A stretch of 6,058 nucleotides of DNA from Calditrichaceae bacterium (GCA_030622395.1 JAUXGF010000194.1:1-6058); one strand, 5' to 3'. Counted from the first letter of the stretch, positions 1 to 5,870 are shown. Notes: generated by a model from the letters alone, not told the origin. Numbers and translations: made by a program.

Positions 1-175
1 AAGGCTGCACTCTAAGCGAAGCTTCATCCCATATACATACGGAAGGGATTTCCTTTTTTTCTTCCACTTTTTGGACGACTTCCTCTTTTGCAACCTCTTC
101 TTTTGTTTCGGTTTGGCATGAATAGACGCTCAAACTAATGGCAATAAGCGCTGTAAAAAATACCTTTGTGTACAT
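1..175 (-). CDS. Putative lipoprotein, N-terminal part only (runs off the left edge)
   Basis: Reading leftward from the ATG at 175-173 gives 58 codons with no stop before the window edge. The protein starts MYTKVFFTALIAISLSVYSC and continues with a lysine- and glutamate-rich stretch. This is a bacterial lipoprotein signal: positive residue at position 4, hydrophobic core at about residues 5-17, and a lipobox-like V-Y-S-C with Cys20 as the expected lipidated residue. The Tyr at -2 is not typical, so cleavage is likely but not certain. Residues 21-45 (TETKEEVAKEEVVEK-like, acidic and basic residues mixed) look like a flexible linker. The last visible residues (VCIWDEASLRVQP) could open a small beta domain such as a bacterial SH3 fold, but too little is present to claim it. 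The start is supported by gggagg (181-186 on the complement), about five bases upstream. Function unknown; the mature protein should be anchored in a membrane facing the periplasm or outside. Confidence 0.75.
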   Translation of the reverse strand, partial: MYTKVFFTALIAISLSVYSCQTETKEEVAKEEVVQKVEEKKEIPSVCIWDEASLRVQP

Positions 176-225
176 AGCAACCTCCCTGGTTATACTTTAA
201 TGATTATTAAAATTTTTCGCAAATT

Positions 226-256
226 TTAAAATATTAGTTCCTATAAAATTTACAAA
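226..256 (-). promoter_or_regulatory. Candidate Bacteroidota-type promoter for the lipoprotein gene
   Basis: On the - strand TTTG (complement of 253-256) is followed, after exactly 19 nt, by TATTTTAA (complement of 226-233). The Bacteroidota consensus is TTTG, about 19 nt, TAnnTTTG, so the upstream box and spacing fit, and the downstream box lacks the final T-G. Transcription would start near 220 and give a leader of about 45 nt before the gggagg ribosome site. The sequence is AT-rich, so chance matches are expected. Confidence 0.33.
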
Positions 257-298
257 ATATAACAGCTTAATAACAGAGAAAATTTCTATAATTATGTA

Positions 299-330
299 TT
301 TGATTTATATTGTAATAACTTATATCTTTG
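299..330 (+). promoter_or_regulatory. Candidate Bacteroidota-type promoter facing the 21-bp repeats
   Basis: TTTG at 299-302 and TATCTTTG at 323-330 match both boxes of the Bacteroidota promoter consensus exactly (TTTG and TAnnTTTG), with a 20-nt spacer that is within the usual range. Transcription would begin at about 336-338, which is where the 21-bp tandem repeats begin. There is no + strand gene downstream for well over 1 kb, so a real transcript would be noncoding, or antisense to the DUF4412 gene. A chance match in AT-rich DNA is the alternative. Confidence 0.35.
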
Positions 331-337
331 TATCAAT

Positions 338-445
338 GTTTACAAAGTCCATTTCATTGGCGACACTATTCATTGCACTGCTGACAAATTCCATTTCATT
401 GCAGACAAAATCTATTCCATTGATGTAAATAGACAAAAATCTATT
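338..445. repeat. Degenerate 21-bp tandem repeat, four copies plus a partial fifth
   Basis: Four contiguous 21-bp units are visible on the + strand at 338-358, 359-379, 380-400 and 401-421. The typical unit reads gctgacaaattccatttcat followed by t. The units at 380 and 401 agree at 17 of 21 positions; the one at 359 is the most diverged. The string agacaaaatctatt (403-416) recurs with one added base at 431-445, so a decayed fifth copy is likely. Read on the - strand, the array lies at the end of an open frame (529-320, 69 codons) and encodes heptapeptides NGIDFVC, NEMEFVS, SAMNSVA and NEMDFVN. That frame has no ribosome site before its ATG at 529 and no recognisable domain, so I do not call it a gene. 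It may be a remnant or a frame kept open because 21 is a multiple of 3. A 21-bp period is also two helical turns, compatible with a protein-binding array. Confidence 0.7.
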
Positions 446-690
446 GTCAGAATATAAAATTATTCCGGCAAATTGCAAATATAGATTGTTCAATAAATGG
501 CTTGCATCGCACGCATTGGCTGGCAGCATATAAATTATCTATCCGGATATACGGTCATATTATTTTACCCGTTTTTCTAATAATCTCTTTTGAACTTCTT
601 TATGTAGTATTATCTTTATCTTTATCCATTTTACGCTTTCTTCATCCAGCTCCATCCCGCTAAATCTGTAAATTGCCTGCTGCCGGTATT
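446..690. other. Gene-poor interval downstream of the DUF4412 gene
   Basis: No convincing gene or terminator hairpin is seen here. The only coding hint is on the - strand: a frame ending with a stop at 562-560 stays open back into the tail of the DUF4412 gene in a different frame. Its only ATG is at 655-653, giving 31 residues beginning MELDEESVKWIKIK, rich in charged helical residues. No ribosome site precedes that ATG. It could be a degraded gene end or chance. A short run of atcttt units occurs near 612-627. Confidence 0.4.
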
Positions 691-1383
691 TTAGCGCTGC
701 ATTTGGTTCATCGGTTGTTCCATCTTTTCATAATCCTTTGGCAGCTCGAATAAGCCGGCGGACATTTTTTCTTTTCTTATTGTGATCAGTTCCCTGATTG
801 ATTTAATTTTCATTCCCATCTTATCCATTTCAGTTTCATCAAATACAGGGAAACCCTTTATTTCTTTTGAATTAAAAAATGATTCGGCATGTTTTTTAAA
901 TTGAGGCATATTCTTAAATAATTTATAGAAATCATTTTTATCAAAAGGCAGGTCTTCGGTCAGCCATATTTTTTGGGTCATCATTGGCGATTTTGTAGTT
1001 ACTTCATAACAATCCCAATTCTTGATTTTTTTCTTTGCTCCTGTTTTCTTAAATTTAAAATCGAGATCTTCTTCTTTTTGACCCATAGCGGCGCCCATTT
1101 TAGCCATTTGTTCCATTTGCTCTAAACTCATTTCCATATACTTTTTATTTGCAGACATCAAAATCCAAACCTTCTTTTTATCAAGACGGAAAATAATAGT
1201 TTGTTCATCATTTTCAACTCTCATTTTATTATCCGTAAACCATGATTTACTAATTGTGTCATTGTCCGGCATCCCCGTTATGCCGGATACTTTGTTTTTG
1301 TGCTCCATATAAACGCCGTCCTGCCCAAAGACAAGTGTAACCAACATGAAAAGCGAAAACGCTAAGAAAATTTTTGTTTTCAT
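691..1383 (-). CDS. Secreted DUF4412-like protein
   Basis: The 230-residue product begins MKTKIFLAFSLFMLVTLVFG, a standard Sec signal peptide with probable cleavage after Gly20 (before QDG). It should therefore be exported to the periplasm or beyond. The mature part resembles the DUF4412 family: an opening strand ending in YMEHK (residues 25-29), a W-F-T-D-N-K-M-R-V block at about 48-56 and an I-I-F-R-L-D-K-K-K-V-W-I block at about 63-74. A methionine-rich helix (about 80-101) follows, then a W-D-C-Y-E-V block near residue 125 and a short tail (LPKDYEKM). Proteins of this family are small, lipoprotein-carrier-like or stress-associated exported proteins of unknown role, so no function is assigned. 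Methionine is strikingly frequent (over 20 residues). The start is supported by ggagaa (complement of 1389-1394), five bases from the ATG. It is transcribed away from hutH and looks monocistronic. By eye its DNA is much poorer in GC than the hut genes. Confidence 0.8.
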   Translation of the reverse strand: MKTKIFLAFSLFMLVTLVFGQDGVYMEHKNKVSGITGMPDNDTISKSWFTDNKMRVENDEQTIIFRLDKKKVWILMSANKKYMEMSLEQMEQMAKMGAAMGQKEEDLDFKFKKTGAKKKIKNWDCYEVTTKSPMMTQKIWLTEDLPFDKNDFYKLFKNMPQFKKHAESFFNSKEIKGFPVFDETEMDKMGMKIKSIRELITIRKEKMSAGLFELPKDYEKMEQPMNQMQR

Positions 1384-1423
1384 CTCTCTTCTCCATTTTA
1401 ATTGTACTGTGATAAATTTCTTT

Positions 1424-1453
1424 AATATATGCTTTAAAGAATAATGTAAGCAA
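1424..1453 (-). promoter_or_regulatory. Possible promoter for the DUF4412 gene
   Basis: On the - strand TATATT (complement of 1424-1429) sits 18 nt downstream of TTGCTT (complement of 1448-1453), which itself is part of a TTTG. The -10-like box is good and the -35-like box weak. The predicted start near 1417 would leave a leader of about 35 nt before the ATG at 1383. AT-rich context makes this tentative. Confidence 0.28.
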
Positions 1454-1763
1454 ATTTACCCTGTTAAATAAAAAATTAGTATAACCGGAAAATGAGCAAA
1501 AATATTATTTAACTTGGTAAATTAATGATTGGAACTCTTGGCATTGGTCATTTGTTCCGAAGTGTAGGGACGTCATTAATAGTAATATGTTGGTACTCAA
1601 TGACAATAAATGACAGCGCAGCAAATGACTTATAAATATTAAACATTTCCCTACCATCGGGACTATATAATAAAATAAACAAAAGAACATGGTTAAACAA
1701 TTTGTGAAGCCGCAGTTATTTGGTAAAAAACGTTACTGTCCAGCCCATGTTAGGAATTCTTCA
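1454..1763. other. Noncoding interval between the divergent DUF4412 and hutH genes
   Basis: No gene is supported here on either strand; the open frames are short, lack ribosome sites and give no protein-like pattern. Two interleaved 8-bp inverted repeats are present: attaatga (1521-1528) with tcattaat (1573-1580), and gtcatttg (1547-1554) with caaatgac (1622-1629). The arms are short and far apart, so they may be chance. aatgac occurs three times in 1599-1629. Confidence 0.5.
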
Positions 1764-1918
1764 CCATCACTCCATTACTCCAGTATTCCATTACTCCAAT
1801 TCTTCAAAGACCTCAAAGGTTTGGGAAAACCTTTGAGGTCTCTTCCCCACCACTCCAGTCTTCCATCAATTCATTAATTTATTAATTCAATAATTCACTT
1901 CTTCATTTTTCCATAAAT
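1764..1918. repeat. Degenerate octamer-periodic array in two blocks
   Basis: The + strand can be cut into 8-bp units with no slippage in two blocks. Block one (1764-1803) has five units: ccatcact, ccattact, ccagtatt, ccattact, ccaattct. Block two (1847-1918) has nine units, starting ccaccact, ccagtctt, ccatcaat, tcattaat and ending tcattttt, ccataaat. All 14 units start with pyrimidine, pyrimidine, A and end with T. The longest exact repeat is tccattactcca at 1771-1782 and 1787-1798. An 8-bp period shifts the reading frame at each unit, which argues against coding. A 43-bp segment containing a perfect palindrome separates the blocks. Similar short-period intergenic arrays occur dispersed in some environmental bacterial genomes, as far as I recall; I do not know a named family. 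Confidence 0.75.
1808..1841. repeat. Perfect 15-bp inverted repeat (hairpin) inside the octamer array
   Basis: agacctcaaaggttt (1808-1822) and aaacctttgaggtct (1827-1841) are exact reverse complements separated by the 4-base loop ggga. It lies between divergent genes, so it is not at a gene end, and it has no T run on the + strand; a terminator is unlikely. Position inside a repeat array and perfect symmetry suggest a dispersed REP-like palindromic element. Binding by a dimeric regulator of hutH is an alternative, but at over 200 bp from the hutH start this is less attractive. Confidence 0.8.
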
Positions 1919-2015
1919 CCCGATATTATTTGTTTTTTCCCAAACTATTTTTATGATTATTAGTTAAAATTTTATATCTTTATAAGTACTTTTCTTTAAA
2001 AATGTTTATTTAAAA

Positions 2016-2041
2016 TATAATAATTATTTTGAACTTGGAGG
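2016..2041 (+). promoter_or_regulatory. hutH -10-like box and ribosome-binding site
   Basis: tataat at 2016-2021 is a perfect -10-type hexamer, but no good -35 box or TTTG box lies at the right distance, so the promoter is weakly supported. The ribosome site ttggagg (2035-2041) is clear, four bases before the hutH ATG at 2046, and fixes that start. No operator with obvious symmetry is seen in the AT-rich 1920-2030 stretch. Confidence 0.4.
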
Positions 2042-2045
2042 CTGT

Positions 2046-3569
2046 ATGGCAATAGTATTAGACGGCTATGGATTGACTGTCGAAAAATTAGTTCGGATTG
2101 CTCGAAACAATGAAAAAATTGAACTTCACCCGCAGGCTTTAGATCGTATTAAAAAATGCCGCGCTATGCTGGAAGAAAAAATTAAGGCGCATGAAATCAT
2201 GTATGGGGTTAATACCGGCATTGGCGAATTTTCCGAAGTAGTATTAAATGATGATCAGGTAAAACAATTCCAGAAATATCTGATATATAACCATGCCGCC
2301 GGTATTGGCGACCCAGCGCCTATCGAATATGTCCGTGGGGCAATGGCGGGCAGAATAAACGTTCACGCTAAAGGCAGATCGGGCTGCCGTCCCGAGATAA
2401 CCATGACTTTAGTTGAAATGTTAAACAAAGGCGTCACCCCGGTTGTTTGTCAAAAAGGATCGGTCGGAGCCTGCGGCGATTTAGCTCCGATGTCTCAGAT
2501 TGCTCTTTTATTATTAGGCGAAGGAGAGGCGTATTACCAGGGAGAGCGGCTGCCGGGAAAAACTGCTTTAGCGCGGGCGGGTATCACTGCGCCCGGATTA
2601 GAAGCGCGGGACGGGTTAGCTACTATTAACGGCTCTAATCTTCTGACGGCAATGAGCGCAATCCATTTGTATGATATCAACCGCTGGCTCAAACAAGCCG
2701 AGATCGCCTGCGCCATGTCTTTGGAAGCCTTACATGCAAACATGAAACCTTACGACAAACGTTTACACGAAGCGCGCGGTTTTCCCGGGGCTGTCAGAAG
2801 CGCCGCAGCAATCATGAAATGCATCGAAGGAAGCGATCTGTTAACCGGTAAAATCAAATTAAAAGTTCAGGACGCCTATTCCATGCGTTCTTCACCGCAG
2901 GTTATCGGAGCCGCTCATGACGCAGTAGCCCACGCTAAAAAACAGGTGGAGATAGAACTTAACGGTATCGGCGACAATCCGGTTTTTTTTCCGGAAGATA
3001 AGTTAACATTAACCGGCGCTAATTTTCAGGGAAGCCCTGTTTCGCTGCCTATGGATATGATTGGCGCTGCCGTAACTATGATTAGCGTAATTTCCGAAAG
3101 ACGTCTCAACCGTTTAAACAATCCTGCATTAAGCGTAGGCTTGCCTGCTTTTTTAACTAAAGGCGCCGGAATGTTTTCGGGAATGATGCTCAGTCAATAC
3201 ACCGCCGATAGTTTGATTGTTGAACAAAGAATTTTGTCTGCTCCGGCTTCAATAATGTCTATCCCCGCAGCCGCGGACCAGGAAGATTTCGTATCTATGG
3301 GTATGAATACCGCCATAAAGAACGGTCAGATTTTAGATAATGCTTACGGCGTTTTGGGGATCGAATTTATGGCGGCGGCGCAGGCTTTGGATCTTCGTGA
3401 TTTTAACCACGGCAAGGGCGTAACGGCAGCGAAAAATCTAATCAGAAAATATGTGGATTTTCTTGATATTGACCGCCCCCTTCATATCGATCATACCAGG
3501 ATGAAAGAACTGGTAAAATCTTGTGAAATTTTGGAAGAAGTGGAAAAGACGGTAGGGGACTTGGGATAA
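2046..3569 (+). CDS. hutH: Histidine ammonia-lyase with an Ala-Cys-Gly cofactor motif
   Basis: This cytosolic enzyme releases ammonia from L-histidine to give trans-urocanate, the first step of histidine degradation; the family forms homotetramers and uses the self-made cofactor MIO (4-methylidene-imidazol-5-one). At 507 residues it is full length (the Pseudomonas putida enzyme has 510). Residues known as catalytic in P. putida are seen in place: Tyr53 (YGVNTGIG), His83 (NHAAGIGDP), Asn195 (TINGSN), Gln275-x-x-Tyr278-x-x-Arg281 (QDAYSMR), Phe327 (GANFQG) and Glu413 (DQEDF). The cofactor tripeptide is Ala142-Cys143-Gly144 within GSVGACGDLAPM; most family members have Ser at that position. A Ser-to-Cys variant of the P. 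putida enzyme is reported to mature to active enzyme, so activity is expected. His83 favours histidine over phenylalanine or tyrosine, and the downstream hutU supports the role strongly. Odd points are Gln328 and Phe415, where classical HutH often has His. The ATG has a close ggagg. No upstream hut regulator is present. Confidence 0.93.
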   Translation: MAIVLDGYGLTVEKLVRIARNNEKIELHPQALDRIKKCRAMLEEKIKAHEIMYGVNTGIGEFSEVVLNDDQVKQFQKYLIYNHAAGIGDPAPIEYVRGAMAGRINVHAKGRSGCRPEITMTLVEMLNKGVTPVVCQKGSVGACGDLAPMSQIALLLLGEGEAYYQGERLPGKTALARAGITAPGLEARDGLATINGSNLLTAMSAIHLYDINRWLKQAEIACAMSLEALHANMKPYDKRLHEARGFPGAVRSAAAIMKCIEGSDLLTGKIKLKVQDAYSMRSSPQVIGAAHDAVAHAKKQVEIELNGIGDNPVFFPEDKLTLTGANFQGSPVSLPMDMIGAAVTMISVISERRLNRLNNPALSVGLPAFLTKGAGMFSGMMLSQYTADSLIVEQRILSAPASIMSIPAAADQEDFVSMGMNTAIKNGQILDNAYGVLGIEFMAAAQALDLRDFNHGKGVTAAKNLIRKYVDFLDIDRPLHIDHTRMKELVKSCEILEEVEKTVGDLG

Positions 3570-3614
3570 GAATAAAGGTAATAGTTCAGCATAGATGAAG
3601 AATCCCGAATGGCA

Positions 3615-3678
3615 GGCAAAGACTCTAAGTTTTTTAATTATTTTTTCTTTGTGTCTTTGTGCCTTAGTGGCTATTCCA
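3615..3678. repeat. Octamer-based inverted repeat in the hutH-hutU gap
   Basis: The right arm on the + strand divides into octamers ctttgtgt (3647), ctttgtgc (3655), cttagtgg (3663) and the weaker ctattcca (3671). The left arm reads aggcaaag (3614) and actctaag (3622), the same kind of unit in opposite orientation: on the complement the right arm gives ccactaag, gcacaaag, acacaaag, all ending in AAG. The arms can pair imperfectly (ggc with gcc, aaagac with gtcttt) around a nearly symmetric T-rich spacer (3630-3646). No coding frame fits. Strings of this type (GCACAAAGACACAAAG) are, from memory, dispersed in many environmental bacterial genomes. Lying within a two-gene unit, it could form a hairpin in the hut mRNA and affect hutU expression; this is inference. 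Confidence 0.65.
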
Positions 3679-3725
3679 GATGCATAGGGAAAGGATAAAT
3701 ATATTAGTTAGATTTTTAAATAAAT

Positions 3726-3730
3726 GGAGA
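3726..3730 (+). promoter_or_regulatory. Ribosome-binding site that decides the hutU start
   Basis: ggaga at 3726-3730 lies five bases before the ATG at 3736. An in-frame ATG at 3724 overlaps this site and has only aaataa upstream, with no ribosome site of its own. The 3736 start is therefore preferred, and the codons 3724-3735 are taken as leader. Confidence 0.7.
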
Positions 3731-3735
3731 GAAAA

Positions 3736-5748
3736 ATGAATAATCCGGATATTTCAAAAGCAATGACAATTAAACTCCCGGCAAAGCTGCCTCCAAAAAC
3801 AGAATTTAAGGGGGGCCTCCGCAGGGCGCCGAACCGCGGATTAACTTTAAACAAACAAGAAATAATTACCGCCTTAAAAAACGCCCTCCGCTATATTCCC
3901 GAAGAATTGCACGAAACTTTAGCTCCCGAATTTTTAGAGGAACTGAAAACAATGGGCAGGATTTATGGTTACCGCTACCGCCCGCAAGGACAAATAAAGG
4001 GAAAACCGATTGATGAATACAAGGGAATTAAAGAAGCCAAAGGGCTTCAGGTAATGATTGATAACAATCTTGATTTTGACGTCGCTCTTTATCCTTATGA
4101 GTTGGTAACTTACGGAGAAACGGGTCAAATTTTTCAAAACTGGATGCAGTATCAACTTGTAAAAAAATATTTGGAAATAATGAAAGAAGATCAAACACTC
4201 GTTGTAAGTTCCGGGCATCCGGTGGGACTTTTCCCTTCAAGGATGACCGCGCCGAGGGTTATATCTACAAACGGTTTGATTGTCGGGGAATGGGACAATC
4301 CAGAAGAGTTTAAAAAATTAGCCGCTATGGGCGTTTCCAACTACGGTCAAATGACTGCCGGCGGCTGGATGTATATTGGGCCGCAGGGCATTGTTCACGG
4401 AACATATCTCACGCTATTGAACGCCGGTCGCCTGTACCTTGGAATCCCTGATGAAAAAGATTTGAAAGGCGTATTTTTTGTTACTTCCGGTCTCGGCGGC
4501 ATGTCCGGCGCCCAGGCAAAAGCCGTAGAAATTTCCGGCGGGATCGGCGTCATTGCCGAAGTGGATTACAGCCGCATCAAAACTCGCCATGATCAGGGCT
4601 GGCTTAGCAAAGTTTCCGGCAATCTTGAAGAGATCGCCAAATGGATGATGGAATACAAAAAAGAAGGTAAAGCTGTTTCTATCGCCTATCACGGCAATGT
4701 TGTGGATTTATTAGAGTACCTTGACAAAAATGATATTCACGCCGAGCTTATTTCAGATCAGACTTCCTGCCATGCTGTTTATGAGGGCGGCTATACGCCG
4801 GCGGGAGTCAGCTTTGATGAAGGACGCAGGCTGCTCAAAGAAAATCCGCAAAAATTTAACGAATTGGTGGATATATCTTTAAAAAAGCATTACCGCGTTT
4901 TAAAAAGATTAACGGGGAAGGGTTCGCATTTTTGGGATTACGGCAACAGTTTTATGGCTTCTGTTTTTGAAGCCGGTGAAAAAGAAATCGCTAAAAACGG
5001 GAAAGACACTTCCGAAGGTTTTATCTGGCCGTCTTATGTGGAAGATATTATGGGCCCGATTTGTTTTGATAAAGGCTTCGGTCCGTTTAGATGGGTTTGT
5101 CTCAGCGGTAAAGACGAAGATTTAAAGAAAACAGATAAAGCCGCCATGGATAATATTAATCCTGATCTCAGCGCCACGCATAGAGATAATTACCATTGGA
5201 TTAAAACCGCCGGACAAAATAAATTGGTTGTCGGTACAAAGGCTCGAATCCTTTATGCCGACGAGGAAGGCCGGGTGAGAATCGCCCTTAAATTCAACGA
5301 GCTGATTAGAAACGGAGAGATCGGGCCTGTAATGTTAGGACGCGACCATCACGATGTTTCCGGAACCGATTCGCCTTACCGCGAAACAGCCAATATATAT
5401 GACGGAAGCCGAGTAACAGCAGATATGTCTGTTCAATGCTTCGGCGGGAATATCGCCCGCGGGATGACGCTGGTTGTTCTTTCAAACGGCGGCGGCGTCG
5501 GGATAGGCAGAGCCAGTAACGGCGGTAATGGAATTATCTTAGACGGCAGCGAAAGGATAGACAGCGTCATTAAAAAAGGACTGTCCTGGGATGTTATGGG
5601 CGGAATTGCCCGAAGAAGCTGGGCAAGAAATGAGAACGCCGTGGAAACAGCGGTTAACTGGAATAACAAGCAAAAAGACAAAGGACATATTACCATCCCA
5701 TTTATCCCAAAGGAGGGATTGGTTGAATCTTTGGTTGAAGATATGTAG
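3736..5748 (+). CDS. hutU: Urocanate hydratase (urocanase), long form
   Basis: HutU adds water to urocanate to give 4-imidazolone-5-propionate, step two of histidine degradation, using tightly bound NAD+ as an electrophile; the enzyme is a cytosolic homodimer. From the ATG at 3736 it has 670 residues (674 from the upstream ATG). Visible family blocks, numbered from 3736, are SSGHPVG (158-164), YGQMTAGGWMYIGPQGI (203-219), the glycine-rich TSGLGGMSGAQ (250-260) expected at the NAD site, DQTSCH (341-346), GFGPFRWVC with Cys455 (447-455), GRDHHDVSGTDSPYRE (535-550) and NGGGVGIG (584-591). Common bacterial urocanases are near 557 residues (P. putida); this length and blocks such as FGPFRWVC and HHDVSGTDSP resemble the longer animal-type enzyme (human UROC1, 676). 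The reading frame is intact. It follows hutH by 166 bp from its preferred start, a wide gap for an operon, so it may be co-transcribed or have its own promoter; no good promoter is visible. No terminator hairpin with a T run follows the stop. Confidence 0.95.
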   Translation: MNNPDISKAMTIKLPAKLPPKTEFKGGLRRAPNRGLTLNKQEIITALKNALRYIPEELHETLAPEFLEELKTMGRIYGYRYRPQGQIKGKPIDEYKGIKEAKGLQVMIDNNLDFDVALYPYELVTYGETGQIFQNWMQYQLVKKYLEIMKEDQTLVVSSGHPVGLFPSRMTAPRVISTNGLIVGEWDNPEEFKKLAAMGVSNYGQMTAGGWMYIGPQGIVHGTYLTLLNAGRLYLGIPDEKDLKGVFFVTSGLGGMSGAQAKAVEISGGIGVIAEVDYSRIKTRHDQGWLSKVSGNLEEIAKWMMEYKKEGKAVSIAYHGNVVDLLEYLDKNDIHAELISDQTSCHAVYEGGYTPAGVSFDEGRRLLKENPQKFNELVDISLKKHYRVLKRLTGKGSHFWDYGNSFMASVFEAGEKEIAKNGKDTSEGFIWPSYVEDIMGPICFDKGFGPFRWVCLSGKDEDLKKTDKAAMDNINPDLSATHRDNYHWIKTAGQNKLVVGTKARILYADEEGRVRIALKFNELIRNGEIGPVMLGRDHHDVSGTDSPYRETANIYDGSRVTADMSVQCFGGNIARGMTLVVLSNGGGVGIGRASNGGNGIILDGSERIDSVIKKGLSWDVMGGIARRSWARNENAVETAVNWNNKQKDKGHITIPFIPKEGLVESLVEDM

Positions 5749-5822
5749 CGAACCACCCCTAAATCCCATCCTTACTAAGGCTTGTGATTATACACAAATC
5801 TTATAGCCGGAGGGTAAACGTT

Positions 5823-5870
5823 CCGCTCCAGGGGCAGCCTCCCTGTCCCACGGGGACTCCTGTGGAGCGG
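5823..5870. repeat. GC-rich nested inverted repeat after hutU
   Basis: ccgctcca (5823-5830) pairs exactly with tggagcgg (5863-5870), and inside it gtccc (5845-5849) pairs with gggac (5853-5857) around acg. The segment is very rich in GC compared with the AT-rich surroundings. No T run follows, so rho-independent termination is doubtful, but it could protect the 3' end of the hutU transcript. It looks like a dispersed palindromic element. Confidence 0.6.

Noticed and set aside
338..421. CRISPR array
   Set aside because: The 21-bp units are contiguous and degenerate with no unique spacers, and no cas gene is present.
320..529. 69-codon open frame on the - strand as a gene
   Set aside because: No ribosome site precedes its ATG although the other genes here have clear ones. 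No domain is recognisable, and its end is simply the translation of the 21-bp repeat.
1259..1453. 64-codon - strand frame overlapping the DUF4412 start
   Set aside because: It overlaps a well-supported gene in another frame and has no protein-like pattern.
1521..1629. Interleaved 8-bp inverted repeats as a structured RNA or riboswitch
   Set aside because: Arms are short and widely spaced, with no known motif and no supporting covariation visible from one sequence.
1505..1690. 61-codon - strand frame in the intergenic region
   Set aside because: Cysteine- and leucine-rich random-looking translation of AT-rich DNA, with no ribosome site.
1808..1841. Rho-independent terminator
   Set aside because: It lies between divergent promoters rather than after a gene, and no T run follows the stem on the + strand.
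1689..1877. 62-codon + strand frame upstream of hutH
   Set aside because: It runs through the octamer array and palindrome; the serine/proline/histidine-rich end is the translation of CCAnTnCT units. No ribosome site.
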